Source: Tissierella simiarum
GTDB taxonomy: Bacteria; Bacillota; Clostridia; Tissierellales; Tissierellaceae
Direction of reading: 5' to 3'
Assembly: GCF_018917865.1 (NCBI RefSeq)
Contig: NZ_JAHLPM010000016.1
Coordinates: forward strand, 22,133-86,132
DNA: 64,000 nt
A program made the position numbers and the translations under genes. Below are positions 8,318-17,452 of the stretch, piece by piece (position 1 is the first letter of the stretch; each line of letters opens with the position of its first letter). Below the pieces are notes generated by a model, which was given only the letters and a program-made list of their open reading frames with translations, ran no database searches and had not been told where the DNA came from.

Positions 8318-9133
8318 TTATTTGTGCACCGCTAAACTGATTTTAAAAATAAAATCAGTCTGATTTTGAGTGGACAACTTACCCAATAAATATTCCTCAT
8401 AGGCATCGCCACATACGGTCAGTCCCTGCTCTTTAAGCTGCCGAAGAAACGGTTCATAGATTTCTAACACTGATTCATATGGGCCCTTATGGTAAGTGAC
8501 CGCATAAAGTCCTGCCGGCTTCAACTTAGCATCCGCATTATCCATACGAACAAACAGTCGATCGACCTTTTCGAATCTTCCTGCTAGCAGATCTTTTTGA
8601 CTTACAATAGATCCGACATAAGCTGGACCTTTCAGTTCCGTTTCTTTCAAAAAGCGATCATAATAGCTAAACCACTCCTCGCCACTGGCGATATCATTCT
8701 CCTTTGGGATCGGATTGCTGTATAAAATAGGCTCTGCTGGAAGCTCTATGAGAGAGATTTCATCTAAGGGAGCGCTGAGCGCTTCCTCCGAATATGTGAC
8801 GATGCTGCTTAATAGCCAGTGAATTTGTTCCAGCTTTCTGATTTCCTGCTTTACTCGGCTGAGTTGTTCCTTAGAAAGTGCAATTAACTCTTCGGGTGAT
8901 GGCGCATTGACGTAGTGTTTCAATGTCTTCAAAGGAAAGTTAAGCTCTCTCAAAGATTGAAGCATCCAGAAAACATCAAGCTGCGGAACCGTATAATACC
9001 GATATCCATTGTCATTCACTCCCGCTGGATGGAATAAACCAATTCGGTCGTAATAGAACAAGGTATCCTTTTTTATTCCAAATCTTTGCGCAAATTCTCC
9101 AGTTGTAAAGGTCTTTGATTTGTTTTTATCCAT
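8318..9133 (-). CDS. MerR-family regulator with GyrI-like ligand-binding domain
   Basis: The 271-residue protein has an N-terminal MerR helix-turn-helix (TTGEFAQRFGIKKDTLFYYD...GYRYYTVPQL), a coiled-coil linker (about 85-125), and a C-terminal GyrI-like effector domain (about 130-265, ending in the usual acidic-pocket type strand GKLSTQNQTDFIFKISLAV). This is the BmrR/BltR layout, in which a ligand turns the dimer into an activator. ATG at 9131-9133 is chosen because AAGGAGG lies 9 bases ahead. An upstream ATG at 9190 lacks a site. The gene is divergent from the deiminase-family gene, and the region between holds a MerR-type promoter pointing at that gene. Confidence 0.88.
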   Translation of the reverse strand: MDKNKSKTFTTGEFAQRFGIKKDTLFYYDRIGLFHPAGVNDNGYRYYTVPQLDVFWMLQSLRELNFPLKTLKHYVNAPSPEELIALSKEQLSRVKQEIRKLEQIHWLLSSIVTYSEEALSAPLDEISLIELPAEPILYSNPIPKENDIASGEEWFSYYDRFLKETELKGPAYVGSIVSQKDLLAGRFEKVDRLFVRMDNADAKLKPAGLYAVTYHKGPYESVLEIYEPFLRQLKEQGLTVCGDAYEEYLLGKLSTQNQTDFIFKISLAVHK

Positions 9134-9146
9134 TTCATTTTCCTCC

Positions 9147-9177
9147 TTGACTATGGAGTTACTCCATACTATATAAT
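9147..9177 (+). promoter_or_regulatory. MerR-type promoter with 19-bp spacer and dyad operator
   Basis: TTGACT (9147-9152) and TATAAT (9172-9177) are 19 bases apart. The spacer holds the perfect dyad TATGGAGTTACTCCATA (9152-9168). A 19-20 base spacer with the operator inside it is the hallmark of promoters activated by MerR-family DNA distortion. On the minus strand TTGCAA and TATTAT (17-base spacer, -10 near 9177-9182) form the regulator's own promoter, with the dyad just downstream. Confidence 0.8.
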
Positions 9178-9346
9178 ACATATTGTTCAAAAAAATTGCA
9201 ACAAAAGAATAAGGAAAAATTTAACACTATGGATACGAAGCTATATGCTAAACCGGACCTCTAATATTACAGTACGCTTTACGGTTTCTCCGGAAACTGC
9301 CGTCTCTCATATTGTAATAGAAATAATTAAAAAGGAGATGAATATA

Positions 9347-10585
9347 ATGGAGAATTTTAGAACTGTAGGAGAATTTGAAAAACAAGAATCTGTGTTAATC
9401 ATCTGGCCACCGTACGCCAATGCAACCAGAAAGTTAAGTACGGATATAGTTAGTGCTCAAGTGGTACTAGCGTTGATGGAAGAAGTAGAAGTCATCGTTT
9501 GCTGCTATGATGAGGAAGTGCAAAAACGTGCAAAACAGGAATTGGATAGACAAGGGGTTGATACTCCATTAATCCGCTTTGTAATATTCCCATCTCCTAT
9601 CATCTATCCTCGTGATTTTGGCGCTGAGGTTATGATAGGTGATTTTGGGAGTCGTGCAAGGGTTGACTTCCGTTTTGACATGTATGGATACTATACGGAG
9701 GATGATGAGCTTTCTCGCCTATTACGGGGATTCAGTGAATTTCATGCAAAATGCATCGGAATTGAAAATACACGGTACTCTGAACTGATTAGCGAGGGTG
9801 GCGATCGGGAATTCAATGGATGTGGCGTAATGATGGCAATACGAGAAACGGAGGTAGATAAACGTAATCCTGGTAAGACCGTAATGGAGGTGGAAGAGGA
9901 GCTGAAACGGGTATTTAATCTGAATCAGATTATTTGGCTTCCGCAATGCTCCTATAGCGATGAATATGCTTATTCCGGGTCAATCCCTTCTGCCGACGGC
10001 ACATTCTGCTCCTTCCGTTCTGCTACTGCTAACGGACACATTGATGAGATCTGCCGTTTTGCCAATACTGATACTATTTTAATTGCACACATTTCCGAAG
10101 AAGAAGCCCGTGAAAGCAAGCTGCACGCTTTGGACAAAGAGCGGCTGGATCGAGCATATGAGGTGGTAAATACTGCTCGTAATCAGGACGGACAGCCTTT
10201 CCGTATTCTGAAAATGCCCGTGCCTGAGCCCATTTATATAGACCTCTATCCAGAAGATGACGCATATAACCTTTGGAGGGAACATAATGAGGATATGGAT
10301 GAAGGGGTGTTAGATGTAACTTCCTTTCCTGATGGTCCGATTAACGTTCTGCCAGCACTCAGCTATTGCAATTTTCTGATTGCTAACAACGTAGTAATTG
10401 CTCAGAAATATTATGAGGAAGGAATGTCAAAACGAATCAAGGAAAAAGACGAACAGGCACTACAAGTTCTACAAACCGCGTTTCCTAACCATCGTATTAT
10501 ACAGATTAACCCGCTAGCACTAAATTTATATGGCGGTGGAATCCATTGCCATACACGCAATATCCCGTCTGCACAACAGATATGA
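9347..10585 (+). CDS. Agmatine deiminase / peptidylarginine-deiminase family enzyme
   Basis: The 412-residue cytoplasmic protein belongs to the guanidino-group-modifying PAD_porph family. Visible active-site blocks are YPRDFGAEV (the WxRDxGP block with Trp changed to Tyr and Pro to Ala), SEGGDREFNGCG (usually GGxIxxDGxG), NGHIDEICRF with the catalytic His, and the C-terminal GGGIHCHTR with the nucleophilic Cys. These enzymes hydrolyse agmatine or similar guanidino compounds to N-carbamoyl products and ammonia. The deviations in the first two blocks leave the substrate open. ATG at 9347 follows AAAAAGGAGATGAATATA. A longer frame from 9245 lacks a site. Promoter architecture indicates activation by the adjacent MerR regulator. 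Confidence 0.82.
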   Translation: MENFRTVGEFEKQESVLIIWPPYANATRKLSTDIVSAQVVLALMEEVEVIVCCYDEEVQKRAKQELDRQGVDTPLIRFVIFPSPIIYPRDFGAEVMIGDFGSRARVDFRFDMYGYYTEDDELSRLLRGFSEFHAKCIGIENTRYSELISEGGDREFNGCGVMMAIRETEVDKRNPGKTVMEVEEELKRVFNLNQIIWLPQCSYSDEYAYSGSIPSADGTFCSFRSATANGHIDEICRFANTDTILIAHISEEEARESKLHALDKERLDRAYEVVNTARNQDGQPFRILKMPVPEPIYIDLYPEDDAYNLWREHNEDMDEGVLDVTSFPDGPINVLPALSYCNFLIANNVVIAQKYYEEGMSKRIKEKDEQALQVLQTAFPNHRIIQINPLALNLYGGGIHCHTRNIPSAQQI

Positions 10586-10623
10586 TTTTTCAATCATTTG
10601 AAAGACGTGAAGATAGAATATTA

Positions 10624-10829
10624 ATGAGTCAGATTAAAAATGTATTATTAGAAATAGATAGAGAAAAAATGGCTAAAAACATTATTGAAACAAAAACAAA
10701 TAAGTTTGCTTTTTAGATGGGATTATAAAAGAAATTGCAGATATTGTTCCAGCTTATGCAGAAGAGATTGTAGATACTAAAGGTTATTTAGTTTTACCCT
10801 CCTTGGCTGATATGCATTCAGACCAATAA
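10624..10829 (+). pseudogene. Amidohydrolase N-terminal remnant
   Basis: Two frames joined by a frameshift near 10715 read SQIKNVLLEIDREKMAKNII and DGIIKEIADIVPAYAEEIVD then TKGYLVLPSLADMHSDQ, ending at TAA 10827-10829. This is the N-terminal beta-sandwich and first metal-binding strand region of a cytosine-deaminase-like amidohydrolase. The catalytic barrel is missing. Confidence 0.55.
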
Positions 10830-10873
10830 CTTTGTTTAGCTTTATCCGGATCAGGAAATACGATTTAACATGT

Positions 10874-10913
10874 AGCGCCTTTGGGTTTCTCTAAAACTGA
10901 AAGGCGCTTTTCA
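10874..10913 (+). terminator. Terminator downstream of the deiminase gene
   Basis: AGCGCCTTT pairs with AAAGGCGCT and is followed by TTT. It probably ends transcripts of the deiminase gene. Confidence 0.65.
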
Positions 10914-11263
10914 TATTTTAAAAGGGGATAATTAGGTGGAATAAAAAGGAAAATAAATACCGTAACGCTCATACTGTTATATATACGATGTGTCTGCCTA
11001 TACTTGTGCTTATCTAACTATTTCTGCTGACCATGGTTAAGATACATGATTCACTGGATCGTGCAAGAATTACAAATCATCAACCATATCAAGTTGTGGA
11101 ATATTTCAACATATAGAGAGAAATCCTTGGTTTTATTCCTGAAAAGTCATCTCTTGTTGAGCTGAACTTTTTATATGTGGAAACACATTTCACTGTGTGT
11201 GGATTTTAAGAGAATATCCTACGTGCAACTTATAGATGATGAGATAACAATTGTATGGAGATA
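10914..11263. other. Intergenic stretch with a decayed frame
   Basis: From an ATG at 11034 a broken frame reads MVKIHDSLDRARITNHQPYQ and later GFIPEKSSLVELNFLYVETH, with stops between. It looks like former coding sequence but I cannot assign it. Confidence 0.25.
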
Positions 11264-11302
11264 GGAAAAAGAGAAGCAGTGAATTGAATTATGCCTCTCT
11301 TT
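11264..11302 (-). terminator. Terminator of the DUF3788 gene (minus strand)
   Basis: Read on the minus strand, AAGAGAGGCA pairs with TGCTTCTCTT (one G-U pair) and is followed by TTT. Confidence 0.6.
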
Positions 11303-11328
11303 TCGCTTATTTGGTACTAGGTAGTAGA

Positions 11329-11748
11329 TTATTTTGCTTTTATTTGCACTAAATTGATTACATCATCTAGAATGGAACGATCGGTAACGTTTATCATCAG
11401 CCAACTTCCAACATTGGAAAAGGCAGTCCTTTGATATAAGTCCTGTGTGTATTCACTGCATAAATGTATTATATCCTCGACTTCATGAACTTCTTTGTTG
11501 CCTATTACTAGAAGAGCAATGAAATAGCCTTCCATTGGATAAAGTGTGCATAACGACTTCCCGTTTTTATGGTATTTGACATTCCATCCTGGTTGCATCG
11601 AACATTTACTGTAGGAGAGCTTGGGATGAATACGATAGGTATTTTGCAAAAAGGTATTTAAATCATGCCAAAGTTTACTATTAATATATTCATTGATGTC
11701 ATCTATCGTAGGTGGATTACATGAATTGTAAAGTTTATTCCACTCCAT
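11329..11748 (-). CDS. DUF3788 family protein
   Basis: 139 residues, no signal or membrane segment. The pattern WNVKYHKNGKSLCTLYPMEG followed by YFIALLVIG and the C-terminal GSWLMINVTD is typical of the DUF3788 family, whose function is unknown. These proteins often sit beside AraC or GyrI-like regulators, as here: the AraC/GyrI gene lies 34 bases upstream on the same strand, so the two probably form one operon. The ATG is preceded by a GGAGGTGAAGTACAT-type site. Confidence 0.75.
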   Translation of the reverse strand: MEWNKLYNSCNPPTIDDINEYINSKLWHDLNTFLQNTYRIHPKLSYSKCSMQPGWNVKYHKNGKSLCTLYPMEGYFIALLVIGNKEVHEVEDIIHLCSEYTQDLYQRTAFSNVGSWLMINVTDRSILDDVINLVQIKAK

Positions 11749-11782
11749 ATGTACTTCACCTCCACAACGGAAAATTATCTGC

Positions 11783-12691
11783 TTATTCTAAAGTTACAGG
11801 TAAAATCCATACTTCCATGCTGGTTGTGTCTGGACTATGGCTGGCATAGCGTTCCGCTGTAAAAGGCTTGGCAGCAAGCTTGTGATTTGGAAGCCATGTT
11901 TCAAACATATATTTATGAACCTTGTACACTGCATCCATAACGAGATGTTCAAAATCCTCTGCTTCAAAAGAGCAAACAATATATTTACCTTTGGGCAGTT
12001 CCCAGGAAGTGTAGCCTTTAACTAGTTCATTTGAAACAGCTTCGGCACCAGCAAAATAGCGGTAATAGCCTTCTCTTGTCCCAGGATAGGCAACTCCAAG
12101 CTCATTGCCATCCGCTTTTAATTCTTTAATGATGGGTTTGCTTTCGCGAAAAGTATTCCATAATTTTCCAAGTGTGTCTACACCAGTCTCACCGCCACCA
12201 GGCATTTGATAAATAGGTTCTTCTACTGTAAGTCCAATGAAAAATTGAGGATATAAAATTTTTCGCCGTGTAACTTCAAGGACGATTCCATCAACAATCA
12301 ACGGAACATTTTCATCAATAAGCGTGTAATTCAAAAGCAACTGTGGCTTTACAAAATTGTTGAGCCGGACGGGGGCAGTACGGTATTCTTCAGGTGTCAT
12401 TCCAAACGCTTTTTTAAAGGAACGCGTAAAGGTCTCATGAGAGGAAAATCCAAAATCCAAGGCAATATCTAGAATTCGTTTATTTTTATCCAGTAAAGCT
12501 TCGGATGCTTTTGCAAGGCGGCGCAACTTGATATACTCGTTTACAGGCTTTTTAACCAATCGGCTGAATAGCCTCTGATAATAAAACTGTGAGAGAGAAG
12601 CAAGATTTGCCAAGCTTTCAATTTTTATTTCTTCTGAAAGATGTTCTTCAATATAGTCCACGGTCAATTGTATTTGTTCCCATGCGTGCAT
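11783..12691 (-). CDS. AraC-family regulator with GyrI-like effector domain
   Basis: 302 residues. Two helix-turn-helix units occupy about 1-110 (LANLASLSQFYYQRLFSRL and ILDIALDFGFSSHETFTRSF, ending FGMTPEEYR). A GyrI-like small-molecule binding domain fills about 135-300 (GYYRYFAGAEAV...LPKGKYIVCSFEAEDFEHLV). This matches the Rob/SoxS-related AraC plus GyrI class, thought to respond to drugs or other small ligands. AAGGAGG lies 8 bases ahead of the ATG. It is followed closely by the DUF3788 gene. Its ligand and targets are not evident. Confidence 0.88.
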   Translation of the reverse strand: MHAWEQIQLTVDYIEEHLSEEIKIESLANLASLSQFYYQRLFSRLVKKPVNEYIKLRRLAKASEALLDKNKRILDIALDFGFSSHETFTRSFKKAFGMTPEEYRTAPVRLNNFVKPQLLLNYTLIDENVPLIVDGIVLEVTRRKILYPQFFIGLTVEEPIYQMPGGGETGVDTLGKLWNTFRESKPIIKELKADGNELGVAYPGTREGYYRYFAGAEAVSNELVKGYTSWELPKGKYIVCSFEAEDFEHLVMDAVYKVHKYMFETWLPNHKLAAKPFTAERYASHSPDTTSMEVWILPVTLE

Positions 12692-13431
12692 ATTTAAGCA
12701 CCTCCTTATAAACAGGATAGCACGTTAGCAGTGATTTGGCTTGACAGCCAATGCCCTTTTTGATCAGTTGGGATAAATTCAACCAGTCTTCCTGTAAATA
12801 ATTATACCACAAAGCTATAATGACCTATCTTAAAGCCATTACAACAAGCAGTTCACCGTAGAACAAGGATGCCCCATGGCATTTAGGCAAGCAACTAAGC
12901 TAAGTCAATATATTTTATTTTTGAAAGATTTTCTTAGGTGATATAAAGATTTTGATGATAGGCACATTGATGTCATGAAAATTATGTTTGGGAAGCTATA
13001 TGCCAGATGAAATATCAGTCATAGCACAGATTTTAGTAGATTAAGTTCCATAGAATTAGGAAAGTTTGTATCATCAATAATTATAGCAGCATTATCTATA
13101 GTTGCTCTTTCAGTCACAATCCTTACTCGCTAATAGTTAAGCTGTTCGTAATCCCAGAGAATGTTAGCTAAAAAGTCCTGACGAACTACTTTCCATATAT
13201 GTAATCTTGGCATCAGATAAGATGGAACTTTTTATATTGTGGTATTTATTTCCATCTACTCCTATGCTTATTCCATATGATGTATCATGTTAAAATTACA
13301 TAAAAATACAAGTCAACAAGGTACTATTAATTTTGTAATATATGATAATATTTTTATTGATAGTTGTTATTTAAGGTAGATTAAAGGAATACGAGTTACA
13401 ATAATAAACAAAAGTGTACAGGAGGTTTAAA
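12692..13431. other. 740-base intergenic region, mostly unassigned
   Basis: One plus-strand frame near 13050-13130 (ELGKFVSSIIIAALSIVALS, stop at 13131) looks like the end of a lost membrane protein, but it is too short to name. The last 60 bases should hold the promoter of the two-component operon. No clear -35/-10 pair was found. Confidence 0.25.
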
Positions 13432-14121
13432 ATGCGGATTTTAATGATTGAAGATGAAAAATATTTAGCGGAAGCTATTGCGAATGTATTAAAGAAAAAC
13501 AATTATATTGCTGACTTGGCACATGATGGCGAATACGGACTGGACTGCGCTTTATCTGCAATTTACGATATTATTATTCTTGATATCATGCTTCCCAAGA
13601 AAGACGGTCTGTCTGTCTTAAAGGAAATTAGAAAGAATGGCATATCCACTCCCGTTATTTTGCTTACTGCCAAAGGGGAAACTGACGATAAGGTAAAAGG
13701 TCTTGATGCCGGAGCAGACGATTATTTGGCTAAGCCTTTTAAAACTGAGGAATTACTCGCAAGACTTAGAGCCTTGAGTCGAAGAAAAGATAATTTTGTA
13801 TTGGAAAATATACTAACATATGGGGATATCGACCTAAATCCCCACACTATTGAATTATATTGCGGGAAAAAATCATATAAGCTAACTTTGAAAGAATGTC
13901 AGCTTTTGGAGCTACTAATAAATATGAAAGGTATGATCGTTTCTAAAAACACGATTATAGAAAAACTGTGGGGGTACGATGGTAAAGGCGAGGATAATCA
14001 TGTTGAGGTTTATGTTTCGTTTCTGCGTAAAAAATTAAGTCATATAGGATCTAAAACTTCTATCCAAACGGTGCGAGGAGTTGGCTATACTTTGAAATTA
14101 AAAGGTGAGCAAAGTGTTTAA
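13432..14121 (+). CDS. OmpR-family response regulator
   Basis: 229 residues: receiver domain (about 1-115) with the acidic pair EDE at 8-10, phospho-acceptor Asp in DIIILDIMLPKKDG (about 51) and the conserved Lys in DDYLAKPF, then a winged-helix DNA-binding domain (about 125-225). ATG at 13432 follows ACAGGAGGTTTAAA. The upstream start at 13414 lacks a site. It overlaps the kinase gene and is followed by a small membrane protein, permease and ATPase. That gene order is typical of Firmicute systems that sense and expel membrane-active peptides. The operon order is seen; the peptide role is inferred. Confidence 0.9.
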   Translation: MRILMIEDEKYLAEAIANVLKKNNYIADLAHDGEYGLDCALSAIYDIIILDIMLPKKDGLSVLKEIRKNGISTPVILLTAKGETDDKVKGLDAGADDYLAKPFKTEELLARLRALSRRKDNFVLENILTYGDIDLNPHTIELYCGKKSYKLTLKECQLLELLINMKGMIVSKNTIIEKLWGYDGKGEDNHVEVYVSFLRKKLSHIGSKTSIQTVRGVGYTLKLKGEQSV

Positions 14122-15409
14122 AAGATTACGGAATAAGTTTATCATACTAAATATGTCAATCATTTCGGTCATAATGATTGCAGCTTTTATCGCTATTTAC
14201 ATTATAACCTACACAAATATACAAAACGAAAATCAAATCAAGCTTAACAATACGGTCATGTCTCCCATTATGATAAATCCGCTGTTTAATACAGATGAAA
14301 GCAATAATACCGATAGAATATTTATGGGAAAAATACCGAATGATTATGCTTCAGCTTTTAATGTGTTGATTAGCGATGATAATGACTTGCTTAGTATTCA
14401 CTCTTATATTGACTTAACCGAGGAGATATACGAAAAGGCCACTGAGCTTGCTATATCCGCAAAAAAAGACAGTTCTGTCATTTCTCTTAATGGTCAGCGT
14501 TGGCTTTATAAAATTAAGCCTATCAACGCAAACCTTCTTATAAAAGGAAAAGGAAACTTCGATACCGTAGCCAAAACGAAAGTTATTAAGCAGATTTATT
14601 TTTTAGATGTAACCGACTCTTATAAAATCCTTTCACAGCTTTTACTCACCTTTGGTGCAATTAGCATTGTCATGCTTTTTGTGATATTCGGTATCAGCTT
14701 GTTTTTTGCCCAGCATGCTGTTGCTCCCATTGAAAAAGCTTACGAGAAACAAAAGCAGTTTGTCGCAGATGCTTCTCATGAGCTGAAAACACCGATTGCT
14801 ATCATCAACGCCAATATTGATGCTTTGTATGCAAACAAAACCGAAACCATTGAGAGTCAGCAGAAATGGATCAACTATATCAACGCTGAAACAGACCGAA
14901 TGGGAAAACTCGTAAGTGATCTTTTATATCTGGCTAAAACCGATAACGGGGCTGTAAATAATAAGCATTTACCTTTTAACATCAGCAATATTGTCACAGA
15001 TGTTTTGCTTGCAATGGAAGCTGTCGTTTTTGAAAAAGGTATAAAGCTGTCACAGAATATTGAGCCTGACATGATTGTAAATGGTGACAGTGAAAAAGTG
15101 AAGCAGGTTGTGATGATACTGTTTGACAATGCAGTAAAGTATGTAAATGAAAATGGTAGTATCTTTGTTACATTAAAAAAATCCAGAAATCATACTACTT
15201 TTTCCGTGAAAAATACAGGAAATGGCATACCGAAACAAAGCCTACCAAAGTTGTTTGACCGTTTTTACCGTGTGGACTCGTCAAGAGCACATGACGGAGG
15301 TTATGGTCTCGGACTTTCTATTGCCAAGGAAATTATTGATAGTATGGGCGGCAAAATTCAAGCGGAGAGTGTCGAGGGAAAAAGTGCTACCTTTACATTT
15401 ATTCTGTAA
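14114..15409 (+). CDS. Sensor histidine kinase
   Basis: 431 residues from GTG at 14114, which lies 5 bases after AAAGGTGA. A second GTG at 14105 is inside that site. Two membrane segments (about 11-33 and 175-198) flank an extracellular domain of about 140 residues. HisKA carries the phospho-accepting His in DASHELKTP. HATPase_c shows NAVKYVNENG, the G1 region and GGYGLGLSIAK. No HAMP domain is obvious between the second membrane segment and HisKA. It overlaps the response regulator by eight bases. Confidence 0.88.
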   Translation: MFKRLRNKFIILNMSIISVIMIAAFIAIYIITYTNIQNENQIKLNNTVMSPIMINPLFNTDESNNTDRIFMGKIPNDYASAFNVLISDDNDLLSIHSYIDLTEEIYEKATELAISAKKDSSVISLNGQRWLYKIKPINANLLIKGKGNFDTVAKTKVIKQIYFLDVTDSYKILSQLLLTFGAISIVMLFVIFGISLFFAQHAVAPIEKAYEKQKQFVADASHELKTPIAIINANIDALYANKTETIESQQKWINYINAETDRMGKLVSDLLYLAKTDNGAVNNKHLPFNISNIVTDVLLAMEAVVFEKGIKLSQNIEPDMIVNGDSEKVKQVVMILFDNAVKYVNENGSIFVTLKKSRNHTTFSVKNTGNGIPKQSLPKLFDRFYRVDSSRAHDGGYGLGLSIAKEIIDSMGGKIQAESVEGKSATFTFIL

Positions 15410-15486
15410 AGAGTTCGGAAATTTAAGTTTTATTAAAGGTTGGCTTATTATAATTACCTTAGATTTATAAAACAAGGAGGGACTTT

Positions 15487-15821
15487 ATGAAGCCAAAACC
15501 ACAGATTATTCCCATTATCATTTTTTGTATTTCGGCAATTATTCTGATGTTAGGCATTGCTCAGCTTATTTTGTATATTCCGCTGCAGATTGAAATGTTG
15601 AAAGATGCTGAATTACAGGGAGCAACCGCCGAGCAAGTAAGCGATTATGTATGGCAGCGATATTGTATGCAAGTGGTATGATTTATTTAAAATTAACCAA
15701 TGTGAAAATTAAATCATCAATTGGAATGGGAAACCCAAAAAATTCTGCTTCTAGTCAAAGTAGTGAAGATGATGAATTCTTTGATGATTTTGAGATAGTG
15801 GAAGATGATAGCAACCAATAG
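15487..15821 (+). pseudogene. Small two-helix membrane protein of the ABC operon, frameshifted
   Basis: An ATG behind AACAAGGAGGGACTTT opens a frame with one membrane helix (IIPIIIFCISAIILMLGIAQ) that stops at 15681. A second frame, shifted relative to the first, runs through MAAILYASGMIYLKLTNVKI with a second helix and an acidic tail (SSEDDEFFDDFEIVEDD) to TAG 15819-15821. The join lies near 15650-15665. In related operons a protein of this kind sits between the kinase and permease. Here a deletion or frameshift has probably removed the middle. Programmed frameshifting cannot be excluded but no slippery site was noticed. Confidence 0.6.
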
Positions 15822-15844
15822 CTGGAAAGGAGGCTTAAGCCAGT

Positions 15845-17413
15845 ATGTATATTCTACAAAACGCATTAAAAAATCTTATGCGTAATAAGAGCAGAAACAT
15901 TATGATAGGTGCGATTATTTTCGCGATTGTACTTACAACCGTTATAGCTTTGATTATTAACAATACTGCTTCGGCTGTTATTGGGGAATACAAAGAACGT
16001 TTTGCATCTCAGGTTTATATAACACCCAATATGCAAAAAGTAATGGAAGAAGCAAGAAAAAACTCGACAGATGGTAAGGTGCTTATTAAAAAACCCGAAA
16101 TACCTTCGGAACAACTTTTGCAGTTTGCCAATTCTGATTATCTGAAAGAAAGTATTGCCACAGGTTCTATTGCGGCGAACAACGCAGATATAAGAGCAAT
16201 TGACCAAGATGACACAAATCAATCAGAGACAAACTCTGCGTCTATTGTTGGCGGCGGTGGCGGTATAATGACAAGTGCCGGAAGTAATGGAAATTATAAG
16301 CTGTATGGTGATTACTGGCAGAACTTTAATGATGGACTGAGAAGTCTTGACAGTGGCAGACTGCCTGAAGCAGATGGAGAATGTATTATTAGTTCCGAGC
16401 TTAGTGACAATAACAGTATTACTGTTGGTGATGTATTGACATTTACGGCAAATATGGGCGTAGATACGCCGTCCGATATGGATTTCAGCAATGCACAGGA
16501 CGGTGACAAGGTGACTGTTAATGATAAAGAATATACGGTTTCCATATCTGCAATGGGCACCGTGCGTTTACAGCGCGAGGTTACCTATAAATTAACAGTT
16601 GTTGGAGTTTATCTTGACTTAACCGATGAGTATGCAAACTCAAATATGCCAAAATCTGCAGGACTTAACAGACGTAACGAAGTACTGACAACACTTGACA
16701 CATTACTTGCAGAGCGTAGTATTGATGAAACAGGGGTAATGGTGAATGTAACCTATTATCTGAAAAACCCCGAACTACTTCCAGAATTTGATGAAGAGGT
16801 TAGAGCAAAGGGTCTTTCTGATATATTCAATGTGGATACCGACACAGCTTCCTACGAAAAAGTAGTAAAGCCTGTTGAGGGATTAAAAAGTATTTCAATA
16901 ACATTTATGGTCGTTGTTATGATTCTTGGTTCTATTATTTTATTGCTGCTTGCTTCAATTTCTATCAGAGAACGTAAGTATGAAATTGGTGTGCTTAGAG
17001 CAATGGGTATGAAAAAAGCAAAGGTTGCCTTTGGATTGTGGCTTGAAATTCTTACAATCACCTGTATCTGCCTTGTAATAGGTTTAGGTATTGGTACTAT
17101 GGTCGCACAACCAGTGTCAGATATGCTCTTGAAAAATCAGGTAGAAGCGGCACAGGCAAACACTTCTCAAAGTCCCGGGGATGGAACTATCACTTCAGGA
17201 AACCCTAGTGGTATGGTACTCGGAGGTGCACAACTTGGTGGAGGAGTACAAGCTAATGCAAAGCCAGTTTCTGAGATGAAAATCGCGCTCAGCGCTTATA
17301 CGATTATGGAAATTATTATAATCGCTATACTTCTTGCTTCTTTTGCAGGAATTGTTTCAATTACCAAAATCACGAAGTATGAGCCAATAAAGATACTCAT
17401 GGAAAGAAATTAG
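15845..17413 (+). CDS. ABC transporter permease, FtsX/MacB type
   Basis: 522 residues. The N-terminal membrane segment (about 18-40), a large extracellular MacB-type domain (about 45-335) and three C-terminal membrane segments (about 350-375, 400-425, 485-505) form the FtsX layout, with the RERKYEIGVLRAMGMKKAKV coupling motif after the second segment. AAGGAGG lies ahead of the ATG. The ATPase gene follows 39 bases downstream. It forms the membrane part of an exporter or mechanotransmission complex. The Gly- and Ser-rich stretch around 135-150 is probably a flexible loop. Confidence 0.88.
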   Translation: MYILQNALKNLMRNKSRNIMIGAIIFAIVLTTVIALIINNTASAVIGEYKERFASQVYITPNMQKVMEEARKNSTDGKVLIKKPEIPSEQLLQFANSDYLKESIATGSIAANNADIRAIDQDDTNQSETNSASIVGGGGGIMTSAGSNGNYKLYGDYWQNFNDGLRSLDSGRLPEADGECIISSELSDNNSITVGDVLTFTANMGVDTPSDMDFSNAQDGDKVTVNDKEYTVSISAMGTVRLQREVTYKLTVVGVYLDLTDEYANSNMPKSAGLNRRNEVLTTLDTLLAERSIDETGVMVNVTYYLKNPELLPEFDEEVRAKGLSDIFNVDTDTASYEKVVKPVEGLKSISITFMVVVMILGSIILLLLASISIRERKYEIGVLRAMGMKKAKVAFGLWLEILTITCICLVIGLGIGTMVAQPVSDMLLKNQVEAAQANTSQSPGDGTITSGNPSGMVLGGAQLGGGVQANAKPVSEMKIALSAYTIMEIIIIAILLASFAGIVSITKITKYEPIKILMERN

Positions 17414-17452
17414 CCGGTAATCTGCCGGTGGCAATATGGGAGGAATTAACTT

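Noticed and set aside
10074..10285. Two minus-strand frames of 63 and 68 codons inside the deiminase gene
   Set aside because: They are antisense shadows of a strongly supported gene.
13160..13260. Possible leader RNA ahead of the two-component operon
   Set aside because: No conserved riboswitch blocks and no clear terminator or antiterminator pair were found.
15866..16222. 118-codon minus-strand frame inside the permease gene
   Set aside because: Antisense to a well-supported FtsX permease; Cys- and Asn-rich nonsense composition and no ribosome binding site.
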